DNA from: Octadecabacter sp. SW4
GTDB taxonomy: Bacteria > Pseudomonadota > Alphaproteobacteria > Rhodobacterales > Rhodobacteraceae
Assembly (NCBI RefSeq): GCF_008065155.1
Contig: NZ_CP042819.1
Location: 1,240,001 to 1,304,000 of the forward strand
DNA length: 64,000 nucleotides
Direction of reading: 5' to 3'
The position numbers and the translations under genes were made by a program. Below are positions 34,771-43,950 of this stretch, piece by piece. Below the pieces are notes generated by a model. The model had not been told where the DNA came from. It saw only the letters and a list, made by a program, of their open reading frames with translations, and did no database searches. Every line of letters begins with the position of its first letter. Position 1 is the stretch's first letter.

Positions 34771-35622
34771 TCAGTCCAGAAACGCCTTTTCAACCACATA
34801 TTGCGCAGGCTTGGAATTGGCGCCTTCTTCGAGTCCGTATTCCTCGAGCATCTCTTTCAGCTCAAGGTTAAATGCCAGATTGCCGCAGATCATCGCGCGG
34901 TCATTCTCGCGGCACAGCGGCGCCACACCCAGATCGGCAAAGGCCTCGCCCGAGCGCATCAGATCGGTGATCCGGCCCATCTTGGGGCTCTGCTCGCGGG
35001 TGGTCGTGGGGTAGTATCTGATCTTCTTCCAGAACCCTTCGCCGATCACCTCATTCAGCAACTCATCATCCTTGAGCGCTGCAATCAGATCGCGGCCATA
35101 GGTCAGCTCGCCCGCCTCGCGGCAGGTGTGGGTGATGATCACCTCGTCGTAATCCTCGTAGGTCTGCGGCTCGCGCAGCAGGGATGCAAAGGGCGCAAAT
35201 CCGGTGCCCGTGGCAAAGAACCAGATGCGTTTGCCCGGGATCAGCGCATCATGCACCAGCGTGCCCACGGGCTTGGGGCGCAGGATGATCTCGTCCCCGA
35301 CATTGATATGCTGCAAGCGGCTGGTCAGGGGGCCATCGGGCACCTTGATCGAATAGAACTCCAACTCCTCGTCCCAACTGGGCGAGGCAATGGAATAGGC
35401 GCGCAACAGCGGCTTGATCCGGCCGGTCTTGGGGTCGGGATCGCCCATCAGCCCGATCATCACGAATTCGCCCGAACGAAACCGCAACGACGCAGGGCGC
35501 GTGCAGCGGAACGAAAACAGGCGGTCGGTATAGTGCTCTACCGCGGTGACGGTCTGGGCATCAGGCAGGGTCGGCACGGCGGGGGCGGCATTGGCTTGGG
35601 TCACTGGTTTTTGCTCGGTCAT
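34771..35622 (-). CDS. fpr: Ferredoxin--NADP+ reductase
   Basis: A 283-residue FAD enzyme that moves electrons between NADPH and ferredoxin or flavodoxin. The FAD site is 'LRAYSIASPSWDEELEF', the NADPH phosphate loop 'FFATGTGFAPFASLLREP', and the C-terminus 'AQYVVEKAFLD' has the bacterial subclass-I ending. An Ala/Pro-rich 20-residue N-terminal extension precedes the domain. It is the last gene of the sulfite reduction operon, 69 bp after DUF934, so it probably supplies reduced ferredoxin to CysI. Confidence 0.9.
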   Translation of the reverse strand: MTEQKPVTQANAAPAVPTLPDAQTVTAVEHYTDRLFSFRCTRPASLRFRSGEFVMIGLMGDPDPKTGRIKPLLRAYSIASPSWDEELEFYSIKVPDGPLTSRLQHINVGDEIILRPKPVGTLVHDALIPGKRIWFFATGTGFAPFASLLREPQTYEDYDEVIITHTCREAGELTYGRDLIAALKDDELLNEVIGEGFWKKIRYYPTTTREQSPKMGRITDLMRSGEAFADLGVAPLCRENDRAMICGNLAFNLELKEMLEEYGLEEGANSKPAQYVVEKAFLD

Positions 35623-35691
35623 GATTTCTGTCGCGGCATCTTAAGGCCGTCCTTTGTCATAGGCGTTGATATGGGGCAAGAAAAGGGGGGC

Positions 35692-36105
35692 TTATCCGCG
35701 CAGGCGGGCGCCATAGTCGTGGGCGGTGTGATCGGCGCGGGCCAGCCATTGGTCCTCGGGCTGGCGCGCGGCAAGGTCGGCGCTGATCTCGACCTCGTCA
35801 AAGCCACTGCGGCGCGCCATCGCATATTGATCGGCAATCACGTGGCCGCGCGCGCGCAACCGGCCCTGATATCCCATGCGGCGCAGCATCGCGGCAATGG
35901 TAAACCCGCGCCCATCCGCAAAGCTGGGAAAATCGACGCGGATCAACTGCAGGTCACCCAGACGACAGGCCAGTCCAGCCGGATCACCGTCTGACGGGAT
36001 ATCCACCGCCTCAACCGGACCATTTGCCGCCACTTCAGCCAAAGGCGTCACATCGCCCCGCCAGTCATCCACACCAAAACCGGCATCGGTTACTATCACG
36101 CTCAT
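35692..36105 (-). CDS. DUF934 domain-containing protein
   Basis: A 137-residue protein of the DUF934 family, which is consistently linked to assimilatory sulfite reductase genes in proteobacteria. The typical stretch is 'LIRVDFPSFADGRGFTIAAMLRRMGYQGRLRARG' in outline (only short pieces quoted: 'FPSFADGRGF', 'ARGHVIADQ'). The ATG at 36105 has AGAGGATGAG upstream. It lies between cysH (66 bp) and fpr (69 bp). An oxidoreductase-assembly or electron-transfer role has been suggested for the family, but I cannot show it. Confidence 0.85.
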   Translation of the reverse strand: MSVIVTDAGFGVDDWRGDVTPLAEVAANGPVEAVDIPSDGDPAGLACRLGDLQLIRVDFPSFADGRGFTIAAMLRRMGYQGRLRARGHVIADQYAMARRSGFDEVEISADLAARQPEDQWLARADHTAHDYGARLRG

Positions 36106-36171
36106 CGTCTCATCCTCTGGGCACAGGCCCAATTCTTCTGTTTAAAATAACGCGAAAATCCGGCGCGTGCT

Positions 36172-36903
36172 TCAGGCGCTGACGCGCGGGATGCGCACCA
36201 GCTTGCCGTCCTCGAAATGGATCCCGCATTCTTCCTTGTCGGTATCACGCCAGCGCCCCGCGCGCGGATCTTCGCCCTGGCCGACGCGCGATGTGCAGGG
36301 CGCACAGCCGATCGACGGGAACCCTTGCGCCACCAGCGGGTGACGGGGCAGGCGGTTCTGGGCGATATATTCCTGCAAATCGGCCGTGTCCCAATGGGCC
36401 AGCGGGTTGATCTTGATGCGGGGCATGGCGCCCACTGGGCGCTCGACCTCAAAGAAATCAAGACTGGCGCGCTGCCCGCCCTGATAGCGTTTGCGCCCCG
36501 TCACCCAGCCGTCAAAGCCTTGCAGGGCATCTTGCAACGGCGCGGTCTTGCGCAGGGCGCAGCAGGCATCGGGATCATGCAGGTGCAACAGGTTTTCGTT
36601 ATCTTTCTCAAAGAGTTGCGCGCGCGGCGCGCGGATCACCTGCACGTTTTCCAGATGCAGCCGTTCCGCCACATCCTGCTGATAGACAAGGGTTTCGGCA
36701 AACAGCATTTCCGTGTCGATGAACAGCACCGGCACACGGCGGTCGATCACCGCTGCCATATGCAGCAGCACAACCGATTCCGCCCCGAACGAACTGACCA
36801 ACCCGACATGTCCCAGCTTGGTCAGCGCATGTTCCATGACGGATGTGGCCGAATGATTGGCAAAACGGCGGTTCAGGGTCTGGGTTTTTCCATCAAGCGG
36901 CAT
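36172..36903 (-). CDS. cysH: Adenylyl-sulfate / phosphoadenylyl-sulfate reductase
   Basis: A 243-residue reductase of activated sulfate to sulfite. The PP-loop-like motif is 'LVSSFGAESVVLLH' at about residue 37, the arginine-rich substrate loop 'VTGRKRYQGGQR', and the four cysteines 'DACCALRKT' and 'IGCAPCTSRV'. The CC...CxxC set binds a 4Fe-4S cluster and is the mark of APS-using (plant-type) enzymes, so APS is the likely substrate. The start at 36903 overlaps cysI by 11 bp. No ATP sulfurylase gene is in the window. Confidence 0.92.
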   Translation of the reverse strand: MPLDGKTQTLNRRFANHSATSVMEHALTKLGHVGLVSSFGAESVVLLHMAAVIDRRVPVLFIDTEMLFAETLVYQQDVAERLHLENVQVIRAPRAQLFEKDNENLLHLHDPDACCALRKTAPLQDALQGFDGWVTGRKRYQGGQRASLDFFEVERPVGAMPRIKINPLAHWDTADLQEYIAQNRLPRHPLVAQGFPSIGCAPCTSRVGQGEDPRAGRWRDTDKEECGIHFEDGKLVRIPRVSA

Positions 36904-38557
36904 TGGCTTTGTCCTCGCGGTAAAGCACGGCCTTGAAGGGGGCCATGCCAAGGCGGCGGTAGGTCTGCAGGAAGGTCTCATCGTCGTTCTGACGCAGTTC
37001 CAGATAGCCCAGCACAAGCCGTTCAATCGCCGGAATGATTTGATCGGCGCTGAACCCCGGTCCGGCGCGCTCTCCAATTGCCGCATCTTCGGTTCCGTCA
37101 CCGCCCAGGGTGATCTGGTAGTTTTCCACCCCCGCACGATCAAGGCCAAGGATACCGATATGGCCAACGTGGTGATGGCCACAGGCGTTGATGCAGCCGC
37201 TGATCTTGATTTTCAGCGGGCCGACCTCGTGTTCGAGCTTGAGCTCGTCAAACCGCGTGGCGATCTCCTGCGCGATGGGGATGCTGCGCGCGGTGGCCAG
37301 GGCGCAGTAATCCATGCCGGGGCAGGCGATGATATCGCTGATCAGACCGATATTGGCCGTCGCCAGATCGGCGGCGCGCAGGGCGGAATAAACCGCCGCC
37401 AGGTCGGATTTGTGGACATGGGGCAGGATCACGTTCTGCTCGTGGGAAATGCGCAATTCGTCGTGGCCAAAGCGGCGGGCAAGGTCCGCCAGCACGCGCA
37501 TCTGATCGCTTGTCGCATCCCCCGGTGTCGCGCCATGTTTTTTGATCGACACAGAAACGATCGCATAGCCATCGGCCTTGTGAGCATGCAGGTTCGTGTC
37601 GCTCCAGCTGCGAAAGGCAGGGTTGGCGGCGCGGGCAGCGTCGAACCCATCCGTGGGGGCAGATTTGAACGCGGGCGCGGCGAACTGCGCCTCAATCCCT
37701 GCCAACACCTCCTGATCCACACCGCTGAACGCGGGACGGATTTCAGCAAAGCGCGCCTCGACCAGCTCTTGTATCTTCTCAAGCCCGTTTTCATGGACGG
37801 TGATCTTGATACGGGCCTTATATTTGTTGTCGCGACGGCCCAAGCGGTTGTAAACGCTGACAATTGCCTCGCAATAGGGCAGCAGATCGGCCTTGGGCAG
37901 GAAATCGCGAATGACCTTGCCCACCATCGGCGTGCGGCCCAATCCGCCCCCGACGATGACCTCGAAACCCGGATTGCCATCACGCGTCACCATCCGCAGC
38001 CCGATATCATGGGCGCGGGTCACGGCGCGGTCGCTTTCGGACCCGGTGATTGCGATCTTGAACTTGCGCGGCAGGAACTGGAATTCGGGGTGATCTGTCG
38101 ACCATTGGCGCAGCAATTCGGCTATGGGGCGCGGGTCTTCGATTTCATCCGCCGCAGCCCCGGCGAAATGATCCGCCGTAACGTTGCGGATCGTGTTGCC
38201 GCTGGTCTGGATCGCGTGCATTCCCACATCGGCCAGCGCATCCAGCATATCGGGCACATCGCGCAGGGCGGGCCAGTTGTATTGGATGTTCTGACGGGTC
38301 GTGAAATGGCCATAGCCCTTGTCCCACCGGTCAGCGATCATCGCCAACTGGTCCATCTGCGCACTGTTGAGCGTGCCATAGGGGATCGCCACACGCAGCA
38401 TATAGGCGTGCAACTGCAAATACAGACCATTCATCAGGCGCAAGGGCTTGAATTCGTCCTCGGTCAAGGATCCGTCAATGCGGCGTTCGACCTGCGCGCG
38501 GAACTGGGCGGTGCGGGCGCGCACGAAATTGCGGTCAAAGTCATTGTATTGATACAT
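36893..38557 (-). CDS. cysI: Sulfite reductase (ferredoxin-type hemoprotein)
   Basis: A 554-residue nitrite/sulfite reductase that takes sulfite to sulfide with six electrons. Two ferredoxin-like/NIR-SIR half-repeats are present; the 4Fe-4S-sirohaem site is 'CPGMDYCALATARS' and 'KISGCINACGHHHVG'. Context (cysH, cysG, fpr) favours sulfite over nitrite. The ATG at 38557 has GAGGAAG upstream. It overlaps cysH by 11 bp and lies 62 bp after DUF2849. Confidence 0.92.
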   Translation of the reverse strand: MYQYNDFDRNFVRARTAQFRAQVERRIDGSLTEDEFKPLRLMNGLYLQLHAYMLRVAIPYGTLNSAQMDQLAMIADRWDKGYGHFTTRQNIQYNWPALRDVPDMLDALADVGMHAIQTSGNTIRNVTADHFAGAAADEIEDPRPIAELLRQWSTDHPEFQFLPRKFKIAITGSESDRAVTRAHDIGLRMVTRDGNPGFEVIVGGGLGRTPMVGKVIRDFLPKADLLPYCEAIVSVYNRLGRRDNKYKARIKITVHENGLEKIQELVEARFAEIRPAFSGVDQEVLAGIEAQFAAPAFKSAPTDGFDAARAANPAFRSWSDTNLHAHKADGYAIVSVSIKKHGATPGDATSDQMRVLADLARRFGHDELRISHEQNVILPHVHKSDLAAVYSALRAADLATANIGLISDIIACPGMDYCALATARSIPIAQEIATRFDELKLEHEVGPLKIKISGCINACGHHHVGHIGILGLDRAGVENYQITLGGDGTEDAAIGERAGPGFSADQIIPAIERLVLGYLELRQNDDETFLQTYRRLGMAPFKAVLYREDKANAA

Positions 38558-38619
38558 TTTTCTTCCTCTTGCGGCCAAATCCCGGCAAGGATTTGGATCA
38601 GAGTTTCACTGAAACTCTG

Positions 38620-38916
38620 TCAGGCGGATTGTTTGCCGTGGGCGTAATTGGATGGGCCGCGGGTGCGAAACACCTCGCGGAAATGGGTCGGGGTGGGGCG
38701 ATCTGCACCCGGTTTTACCTCGGCCAGATAAACACCGACAACCACGCCCGATTGTGCTTCGGCGTCCAAAAGGCGGATCGTGGCATGGGCTTCGTCCGTG
38801 ATCACTTCGGCCTCGGCGATATCGGTGGACCAGCGGTCATCCTCCGTCAGCCAGACGGCATCGCCTTCCAGCAGCCGGTTGGCTGTGATCACTTTGGCGG
38901 TGAAAGCGCGGTTCAT
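38620..38916 (-). CDS. DUF2849 domain-containing protein
   Basis: A 98-residue protein of the DUF2849 family ('FTAKVITANRLLEGDAVWL', 'VVVGVYLAEV', 'PTHFREVFRTRGPSNY'), found between siroheme synthase and sulfite reductase in alphaproteobacteria. The ATG overlaps the cysG stop (ATGA). Probably an accessory or electron-donor-related protein for CysI; function not established. Confidence 0.85.
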   Translation of the reverse strand: MNRAFTAKVITANRLLEGDAVWLTEDDRWSTDIAEAEVITDEAHATIRLLDAEAQSGVVVGVYLAEVKPGADRPTPTHFREVFRTRGPSNYAHGKQSA

Positions 38917-40313
38917 TGTGCAATCTCCTGTAAGGGAAGGGACTGGGCGGCAGCCACGGCGGCGCGCGGGGCCAACCCAAAAAGGGTGAGGGCAGGGCCG
39001 CCTAGATCGGCCTGCCTCAGGGTGGGCTCCAAGTCGCCCAGGGTCGTGGCCAGCGTGAACTGGTCCGCGCGGCTGACGTTTTCGATAATTGTCACCGGCG
39101 TGGCCGGATCAGCCCCATGCATCAGCAGGCGCCCTTGAATAAAGCGTGCCGATTTCTTGCCCATATAGATCGCGGCAACTTCGCCCGGGCGGGCCAGGGC
39201 GCGCCAGTCATGATCGGCAAATCCGCGGGTGTCATGACCTGTCAGGAACCGCACGGATGAATTGCGCTGCCGCTTTGTCAGGCTTTGGCCGATGCCCGCA
39301 ACAGCGGCGCTGGCGGCGGTGATTCCGGGGATGATCACATAGGGAAGGCCCGCAGCGGTGATTGCATCAAGTTCCTCGTCGAGACGGCCAAATATCGTGG
39401 GGTCGCCCGCCTTGAGGCGCACGACATGCAACCCCTTTTGCGCCTGCGCGACGATCAGACCGTTGATATCATCCTGCGCCATCGCGCTGCCGAACCCTTC
39501 CTTGCCCGCGTCAATGATCACCGCTTCGCGGCGCGCAAGCTCAAGGATTTCAGGGGTCACGAGCCGATCGTGGATCACCACATCGGCCTTGTCCAGCGCG
39601 CGACGCGCCTTGAGCGTCAGCAATTCGGGATCGCCCGGGCCCGCGCCGACCAGATCAACACGGCCGCGTTTTGCGCCTGTCTGTATGTGATCATCCAGCA
39701 AGGATTCCAATGCCGGCGTCACGGCGGTTTCACCATTCTGCGCAATCGCTTGCGGGCCAGTATTAAAGTAAAATTCCGACCAGAAGTCGCGCCGTTTGCC
39801 GCCCATTGGCAACACATCGACGGCTTTGCGAAAGGTCTTGCCGATCCGCGCCAGCGGGCCAAGCGTGGCCGGTAGGCGCGCCTCAAGGTCGGCCTTGATC
39901 GCGCGGGCCAACACGGGCGCTGCCCCTTCGGTGCCGATGGCCACCGTCACCGGATCGCGATCGACGATCGCCGGGGTGATGAACTGGCTGTCTGCAAGGT
40001 TGTCGACGATATTGACCAGTGCACCGTCGCGTCGCGCCAGGGCGGCTACGCGGGCATCCTCGGCATCATTTTCGTTGGCGGCGTAAAACAGCGCGGCGCA
40101 AAGCGCGTCACCTGCCTCTTGGGGGCGCAGGATCAGGGTCAGTTTCCCTGCGGCCGCGAGCCGGTGGATTTCCGGCGCAGCCCACGGGGCCACCACGGTC
40201 AGCCGCGCCGTGGTCTTCAGCAACAGCCGCAGTTTGGCCAGCGCAGCCGCGCCACCGCCTGACAGGACGACGCGGCGCCCATCGAGGGCCATGAAGATTG
40301 GAAAGTGGTTCAT
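38913..40313 (-). CDS. cysG: Siroheme synthase CysG
   Basis: A 466-residue bifunctional enzyme making sirohaem for CysI. The N-terminal precorrin-2 dehydrogenase/ferrochelatase part has the NAD motif 'VVLSGGGAAALAKLRLL', and the C-terminal uroporphyrinogen-III methyltransferase starts 'VDLVGAGPGDPELLTLKA' and contains 'LKAGDPTIFGRLDEE' and 'PVTIIENVSR'. The start 'MNHFPIFMAL' is usual. It is first in the operon and divergent from an Lrp/AsnC regulator with an inverted repeat between them. Confidence 0.92.
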   Translation of the reverse strand: MNHFPIFMALDGRRVVLSGGGAAALAKLRLLLKTTARLTVVAPWAAPEIHRLAAAGKLTLILRPQEAGDALCAALFYAANENDAEDARVAALARRDGALVNIVDNLADSQFITPAIVDRDPVTVAIGTEGAAPVLARAIKADLEARLPATLGPLARIGKTFRKAVDVLPMGGKRRDFWSEFYFNTGPQAIAQNGETAVTPALESLLDDHIQTGAKRGRVDLVGAGPGDPELLTLKARRALDKADVVIHDRLVTPEILELARREAVIIDAGKEGFGSAMAQDDINGLIVAQAQKGLHVVRLKAGDPTIFGRLDEELDAITAAGLPYVIIPGITAASAAVAGIGQSLTKRQRNSSVRFLTGHDTRGFADHDWRALARPGEVAAIYMGKKSARFIQGRLLMHGADPATPVTIIENVSRADQFTLATTLGDLEPTLRQADLGGPALTLFGLAPRAAVAAAQSLPLQEIAQ

Positions 40314-40339
40314 CGGGCAATCCTTTGTTGCCCCCAATA

Positions 40340-40396
40340 TAGAACATTGTCCTGCTATTTTGCTATTGTGCGGCGCGGATAAGGACGTATGTTCTA
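40340..40396. promoter_or_regulatory. Inverted TAGAACAT half-sites between cysG and the Lrp regulator
   Basis: TAGAACAT (40340-40347) and ATGTTCTA (40389-40396) are perfect complements with centres 49 bp apart. Similarity extends outward into GTCCT/AGGAC with a one-base offset. It sits in the 132-bp divergent promoter region and is a likely operator for the adjacent regulator. Confidence 0.55.
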
Positions 40397-40445
40397 TTTC
40401 GTGGCGGGGTAGAACACGCTGTTCCAGCAAAGGTGGAAATTCGGA

Positions 40446-40907
40446 ATGACTGTGCGAATAGATGAAACAGACCGGAAAATCCTTGCAGCCCTGCAAGCGG
40501 ATGCAAGCCGGTCATTGGACGAAATTGCCCGCGAAATCGGGTCGTCCAAGACGCCTGTGTGGAATCGCATCCGCAAGCTGCGCGAGGCGGGGGTAATCGG
40601 CCAGCAAACGGTTATTCTGGATGCCGAAGCATTGGGGTTCGAGGCCTGTTTCTTTGTGCTGATCCGCACGTCTGAACATGATGCAGGCTGGCAGGGCAGG
40701 TTCCTGAAAGCCCTGCAAAGCCGCCCCGAAGTGCAAGAGGCGCACCGGCTTGCGGGCGACATTGATTACATCCTGAAAGTGCGCGTCAAAAATGCCCGCG
40801 CCTATGACGTGTTTTATCAGGCGCTGATTTCCGAAGTGCGGGTGCACAATGTGACCGCGCTTTTGTCGATGGAGGAAATCAAATCGACCGTGGCACTGCC
40901 GCTATAG
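40446..40907 (+). CDS. Lrp/AsnC family transcriptional regulator
   Basis: A 153-residue regulator with an N-terminal winged helix-turn-helix ('LDEIAREIGSSKTPVWNRIRKLREAGVI') and a C-terminal RAM/ligand-binding domain ('VQEAHRLAGDIDYILKVRV'). It is divergent from cysG-DUF2849-cysI-cysH-DUF934-fpr, so it probably controls sulfite assimilation, perhaps in response to a sulfur amino acid. The inverted repeat at 40340-40396 is its likely binding site. Confidence 0.88.
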   Translation: MTVRIDETDRKILAALQADASRSLDEIAREIGSSKTPVWNRIRKLREAGVIGQQTVILDAEALGFEACFFVLIRTSEHDAGWQGRFLKALQSRPEVQEAHRLAGDIDYILKVRVKNARAYDVFYQALISEVRVHNVTALLSMEEIKSTVALPL

Positions 40908-40948
40908 CCTTGGAAATGAGTTATTTTTGAACAGAAGAAGGGGGGGCG

Positions 40949-42112
40949 TCAGCGCGTCACCATCAGCCGTTCCAACCCGTGGAAATGATAGACATCGGCG
41001 TAGATCGGCGGTTCGGCCAAGGCCAGATCAGGGCAGCGCGCCCATAGGATTTGCAGCGCGTTCAGCAGCTCCAGTCGGGCCAGCGGTGCGCCGACGCAAA
41101 AGTGGATGCCGCCGCCAAAGCTGGTCATTTGCGGCCCCTTGCGCGCCGGATCAAACTTGCCCGGATCAGGGTAGGCAAGCGGATCGTGATTGGCCGCCGC
41201 CAGCAGGCAGTTTACCTGATCGCCGCGCTTGAAATCATGGCCCAGCAGCGTCACGTCCTCTTGCGCCCAGCGGGAAAAGATATGCAGCGGCGGGTCGAAC
41301 CGCAGCACTTCTTCGATCACCCGCGCGTCAATCGTCTGAATACCCTGTTCCAAAAGCGTTTTTACACCGTTTCCCATCGTGTGCACCGTGGCCTCGTGGC
41401 CGGCGTTCAACAGCAGGATGCAGGTGGTGATCAGTTCTTCCGTCGATAGATGTTTCCCCCCTTCCTCGGCGGCGATCAATTCGCTGATCAGATCGTCGGC
41501 GGGGCTACTGCGGCGGGCGTCGATATAGCCGGTGATGAAAGCGCGAAAGGCCAGCGTGGCCTCGACGGCGGCGTCTTCGATCACGCGGGTGCGGTTGGCC
41601 TGATACATCGCCACCATCGCATTGGACCATTTCAGCAGATCGTCGGACCGGTCTTCGGGGACGCCCAGAAGGCGGGCGATAATCACCACGGGCACGATAC
41701 GCGCGTAGCTATCGAGCAGGTCGAACGCCCCTTCGGGAAAACGGTCGATCAAGTCATGACACAGGCTTTCGATTTCGGGCTGCAGCGCGGCGATCCGGCG
41801 CGAGGTAAAGGCCCGCAGGACCAGCCCGCGCAGCCGAGTGTGGCGGGGCGGCTCCAGTTCGAGCATCGAATGGGCCTCGATGTCATAGAACGGCTGCACA
41901 TGGGGGGCGATTATCGGGGCGACTTCGGCGGGGATTTCGCGCCCCATCCGCCGATCCTTGAGGATCGTCATGGTAGCGGCGTGGCTGGTGGAGCAGATCA
42001 CGCCGTAGTCTTCCCATAGAAACAAATCGCCCGCCGCGCGGGCGCGGTCATAAAACGGGTAGGGGTTTTGCACGAAGGCGGGATCGGTCGGGGATTGGCG
42101 CAGTGATTTCAT
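40949..42112 (-). CDS. Cytochrome P450
   Basis: A 387-residue soluble bacterial P450. The I-helix is 'LLLNAGHEATVHTMGNG' (A-G-x-E-A-T), the K-helix ExxR is 'EEVLRFDPPLH', and the haem loop 'FGGGIHFCVGAPLAR' has the cysteine ligand. The ATG at 42112 gives normal length. No ferredoxin partner gene is adjacent, although fpr is 5 kb away. Substrate unknown. It converges with the Lrp gene and is divergent from dctB. Confidence 0.9.
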   Translation of the reverse strand: MKSLRQSPTDPAFVQNPYPFYDRARAAGDLFLWEDYGVICSTSHAATMTILKDRRMGREIPAEVAPIIAPHVQPFYDIEAHSMLELEPPRHTRLRGLVLRAFTSRRIAALQPEIESLCHDLIDRFPEGAFDLLDSYARIVPVVIIARLLGVPEDRSDDLLKWSNAMVAMYQANRTRVIEDAAVEATLAFRAFITGYIDARRSSPADDLISELIAAEEGGKHLSTEELITTCILLLNAGHEATVHTMGNGVKTLLEQGIQTIDARVIEEVLRFDPPLHIFSRWAQEDVTLLGHDFKRGDQVNCLLAAANHDPLAYPDPGKFDPARKGPQMTSFGGGIHFCVGAPLARLELLNALQILWARCPDLALAEPPIYADVYHFHGLERLMVTR

Positions 42113-42171
42113 GGGCGCAGGTTTGCGCCTTGGCACTGGTCTTTGCAAGCCGCCCTTTCTAAGGTCATCAC

Positions 42172-43950
42172 ATGGGAGGATCGTTTCGCAATCGCGCCTT
42201 TGGGGTGCTGGCCTATCTGGCCCTGGTCGCAGCTTTTTCGGGCGGCGTCTGGTGGGTTGGCTATGCTGCGGCGCTTGACCAGCTCGAGCGGCGCGGGCGG
42301 GCCGATCTGGCGCTGGCGGCCGACCGGCTGACCAGCCAGTTGCAGCGCTATCGCGAATTGGCGGTCCTGCTGGCGGACCATCCCGACCTGCAGATTGACG
42401 CCGACCCCGTGCGCGCGCGCACCCTGCTGCGCGAAACCGCTGACCGGACCGGATCGCTTGATGTGATCGTGCTGGACGCAGCGGGGCGCGAACGTTTTGC
42501 AGCCGCCGAAACGGCGCCCCAGGATCATGCCGGCACCCCCTATTTCGAGCGGGCGATGGATGGCGCCCTGGGTGTTCATCATCTGGTCAGTGATCGCTTT
42601 GACGGGCGCTATTCCCGGCGCGCCTTTCTTTTTGCGGCGCCGATGTTTTCGCCGGCGGGGCCGGTCCAGGGCGCGGTGGTGGTCGTGGCCGATGTGGACG
42701 CGGTTGAATCGGCATGGCGCGGTGATCGCCCGACGATGTTTTTCACTGATGAGGCGGGTGTAATCTTTGTGTCGAACCGCTCCGAACTGATCTTTCGTGC
42801 CCGCGATGGTGACCCTGCGCGCGCTGCGCAATCGCCCGAATATCCGGCGGCGCAGGTCACTGACTTTGTCGCCTTTACTGCGGGTTTCGTGAACGGGCAC
42901 GAGGTTTGGCGCGTTGATGGTGGGCCTTATGTGCCCGCGCGCGCCCTGCACCTGACGCTTGATTTACCGGTGATCGAGATGACCGGCGAGGTGCTGTTGG
43001 ATGTCGCGCCTGCGCGCCAGATCGCGTTCTTGCAGGCCTCGGTTGCAGCGGCCCTTTGCCTCGCCTTTGGCGCGTTGCTGTTTCTGGCAACCGAACGGCG
43101 CCGCACCCTTGCCGGTGCCAATGCGCGCTTGGAAGAACGCGTCGCCAATCGCACCGCTGAACTGATCGCCGTGAACACCGATCTGCGCCGTGAAGTGCAG
43201 GACCGCACCGCCGCCGAGGCCCGTCTGAAAAAGGCACAGGCCGATCTGGTGCAGGCGGGCAAGCTGTCGGCGCTGGGGCAGATGTCGGCGGGGATCAGCC
43301 ACGAATTGAACCAGCCCCTGATGGCGATCCGGTCATTTGCGGAAAACGCCGAAGGGTTCTTGCAGCGTGGCAAACCCGAGGTGGCGGCGCAAAACCTGTC
43401 GCGCATTTCCGATCTGGCCCGCCGGATGGGGCGCATCATTCGCAATTTGCGCGCCTTTTCCCGCCACGAAAGCGAGCCCCTGTCAGATGTCGATATCTGC
43501 ACCGTTGTCGAGACAGTGCTTGAGATGAGCGAGGCGCGCGCGCATCAGGCCGAAGTCACGCTGATCTGGGCGGCGCCACCTGGCCCCGTGCTGGTGCGCG
43601 GTGGCGAGGTGCGCTTGCAGCAGGTCTTGCTGAACCTTGTCGGCAACGCGATTGACGCGATGGAGGGGCGCGCGGCCAAACAGGTGACAATCGCCCTTGC
43701 CACGCAGGGCGACCGCGTGGAACTCAGCGTGCACGACACCGGCCCGGGCCTGTCTGAACCCGAAAAGATTTTCGACCCCTTCTATACAACCAAACAGATC
43801 GGCGCGGCCGAGGGCATGGGCCTTGGTCTGTCGATTTCCTACGGTTTGGTGCAAAGCTTTGGCGGCAGCATCAAGGGGCGCAATCACGCCGAGGGCGGCG
43901 CGGTCTTTACGGTTGAACTTGACGCCGCGAGAAAGGCCCAAGCCGCATGA
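42172..43950 (+). CDS. dctB: C4-dicarboxylate-type sensor histidine kinase DctB
   Basis: A 592-residue sensor kinase. TM1 is at about 12-34, a periplasmic double-PAS/Cache sensor domain follows to about 280, TM2 ('VAAALCLAFGALLFLA') near 290-305, a coiled-coil ('LEERVANRTAELIAVN...'), the dimerisation domain with the phosphoryl histidine in 'GISHELNQPLMAIRSF' (H377), and the ATPase domain with 'NLVGNAIDAM', 'DTGPGL' and 'GMGLGLSIS'. 'SHELNQPL' is typical of DctB. It overlaps the dctD-like regulator by 4 bp and is near dctPQM, so it probably senses dicarboxylates. Confidence 0.87.
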   Translation: MGGSFRNRAFGVLAYLALVAAFSGGVWWVGYAAALDQLERRGRADLALAADRLTSQLQRYRELAVLLADHPDLQIDADPVRARTLLRETADRTGSLDVIVLDAAGRERFAAAETAPQDHAGTPYFERAMDGALGVHHLVSDRFDGRYSRRAFLFAAPMFSPAGPVQGAVVVVADVDAVESAWRGDRPTMFFTDEAGVIFVSNRSELIFRARDGDPARAAQSPEYPAAQVTDFVAFTAGFVNGHEVWRVDGGPYVPARALHLTLDLPVIEMTGEVLLDVAPARQIAFLQASVAAALCLAFGALLFLATERRRTLAGANARLEERVANRTAELIAVNTDLRREVQDRTAAEARLKKAQADLVQAGKLSALGQMSAGISHELNQPLMAIRSFAENAEGFLQRGKPEVAAQNLSRISDLARRMGRIIRNLRAFSRHESEPLSDVDICTVVETVLEMSEARAHQAEVTLIWAAPPGPVLVRGGEVRLQQVLLNLVGNAIDAMEGRAAKQVTIALATQGDRVELSVHDTGPGLSEPEKIFDPFYTTKQIGAAEGMGLGLSISYGLVQSFGGSIKGRNHAEGGAVFTVELDAARKAQAA

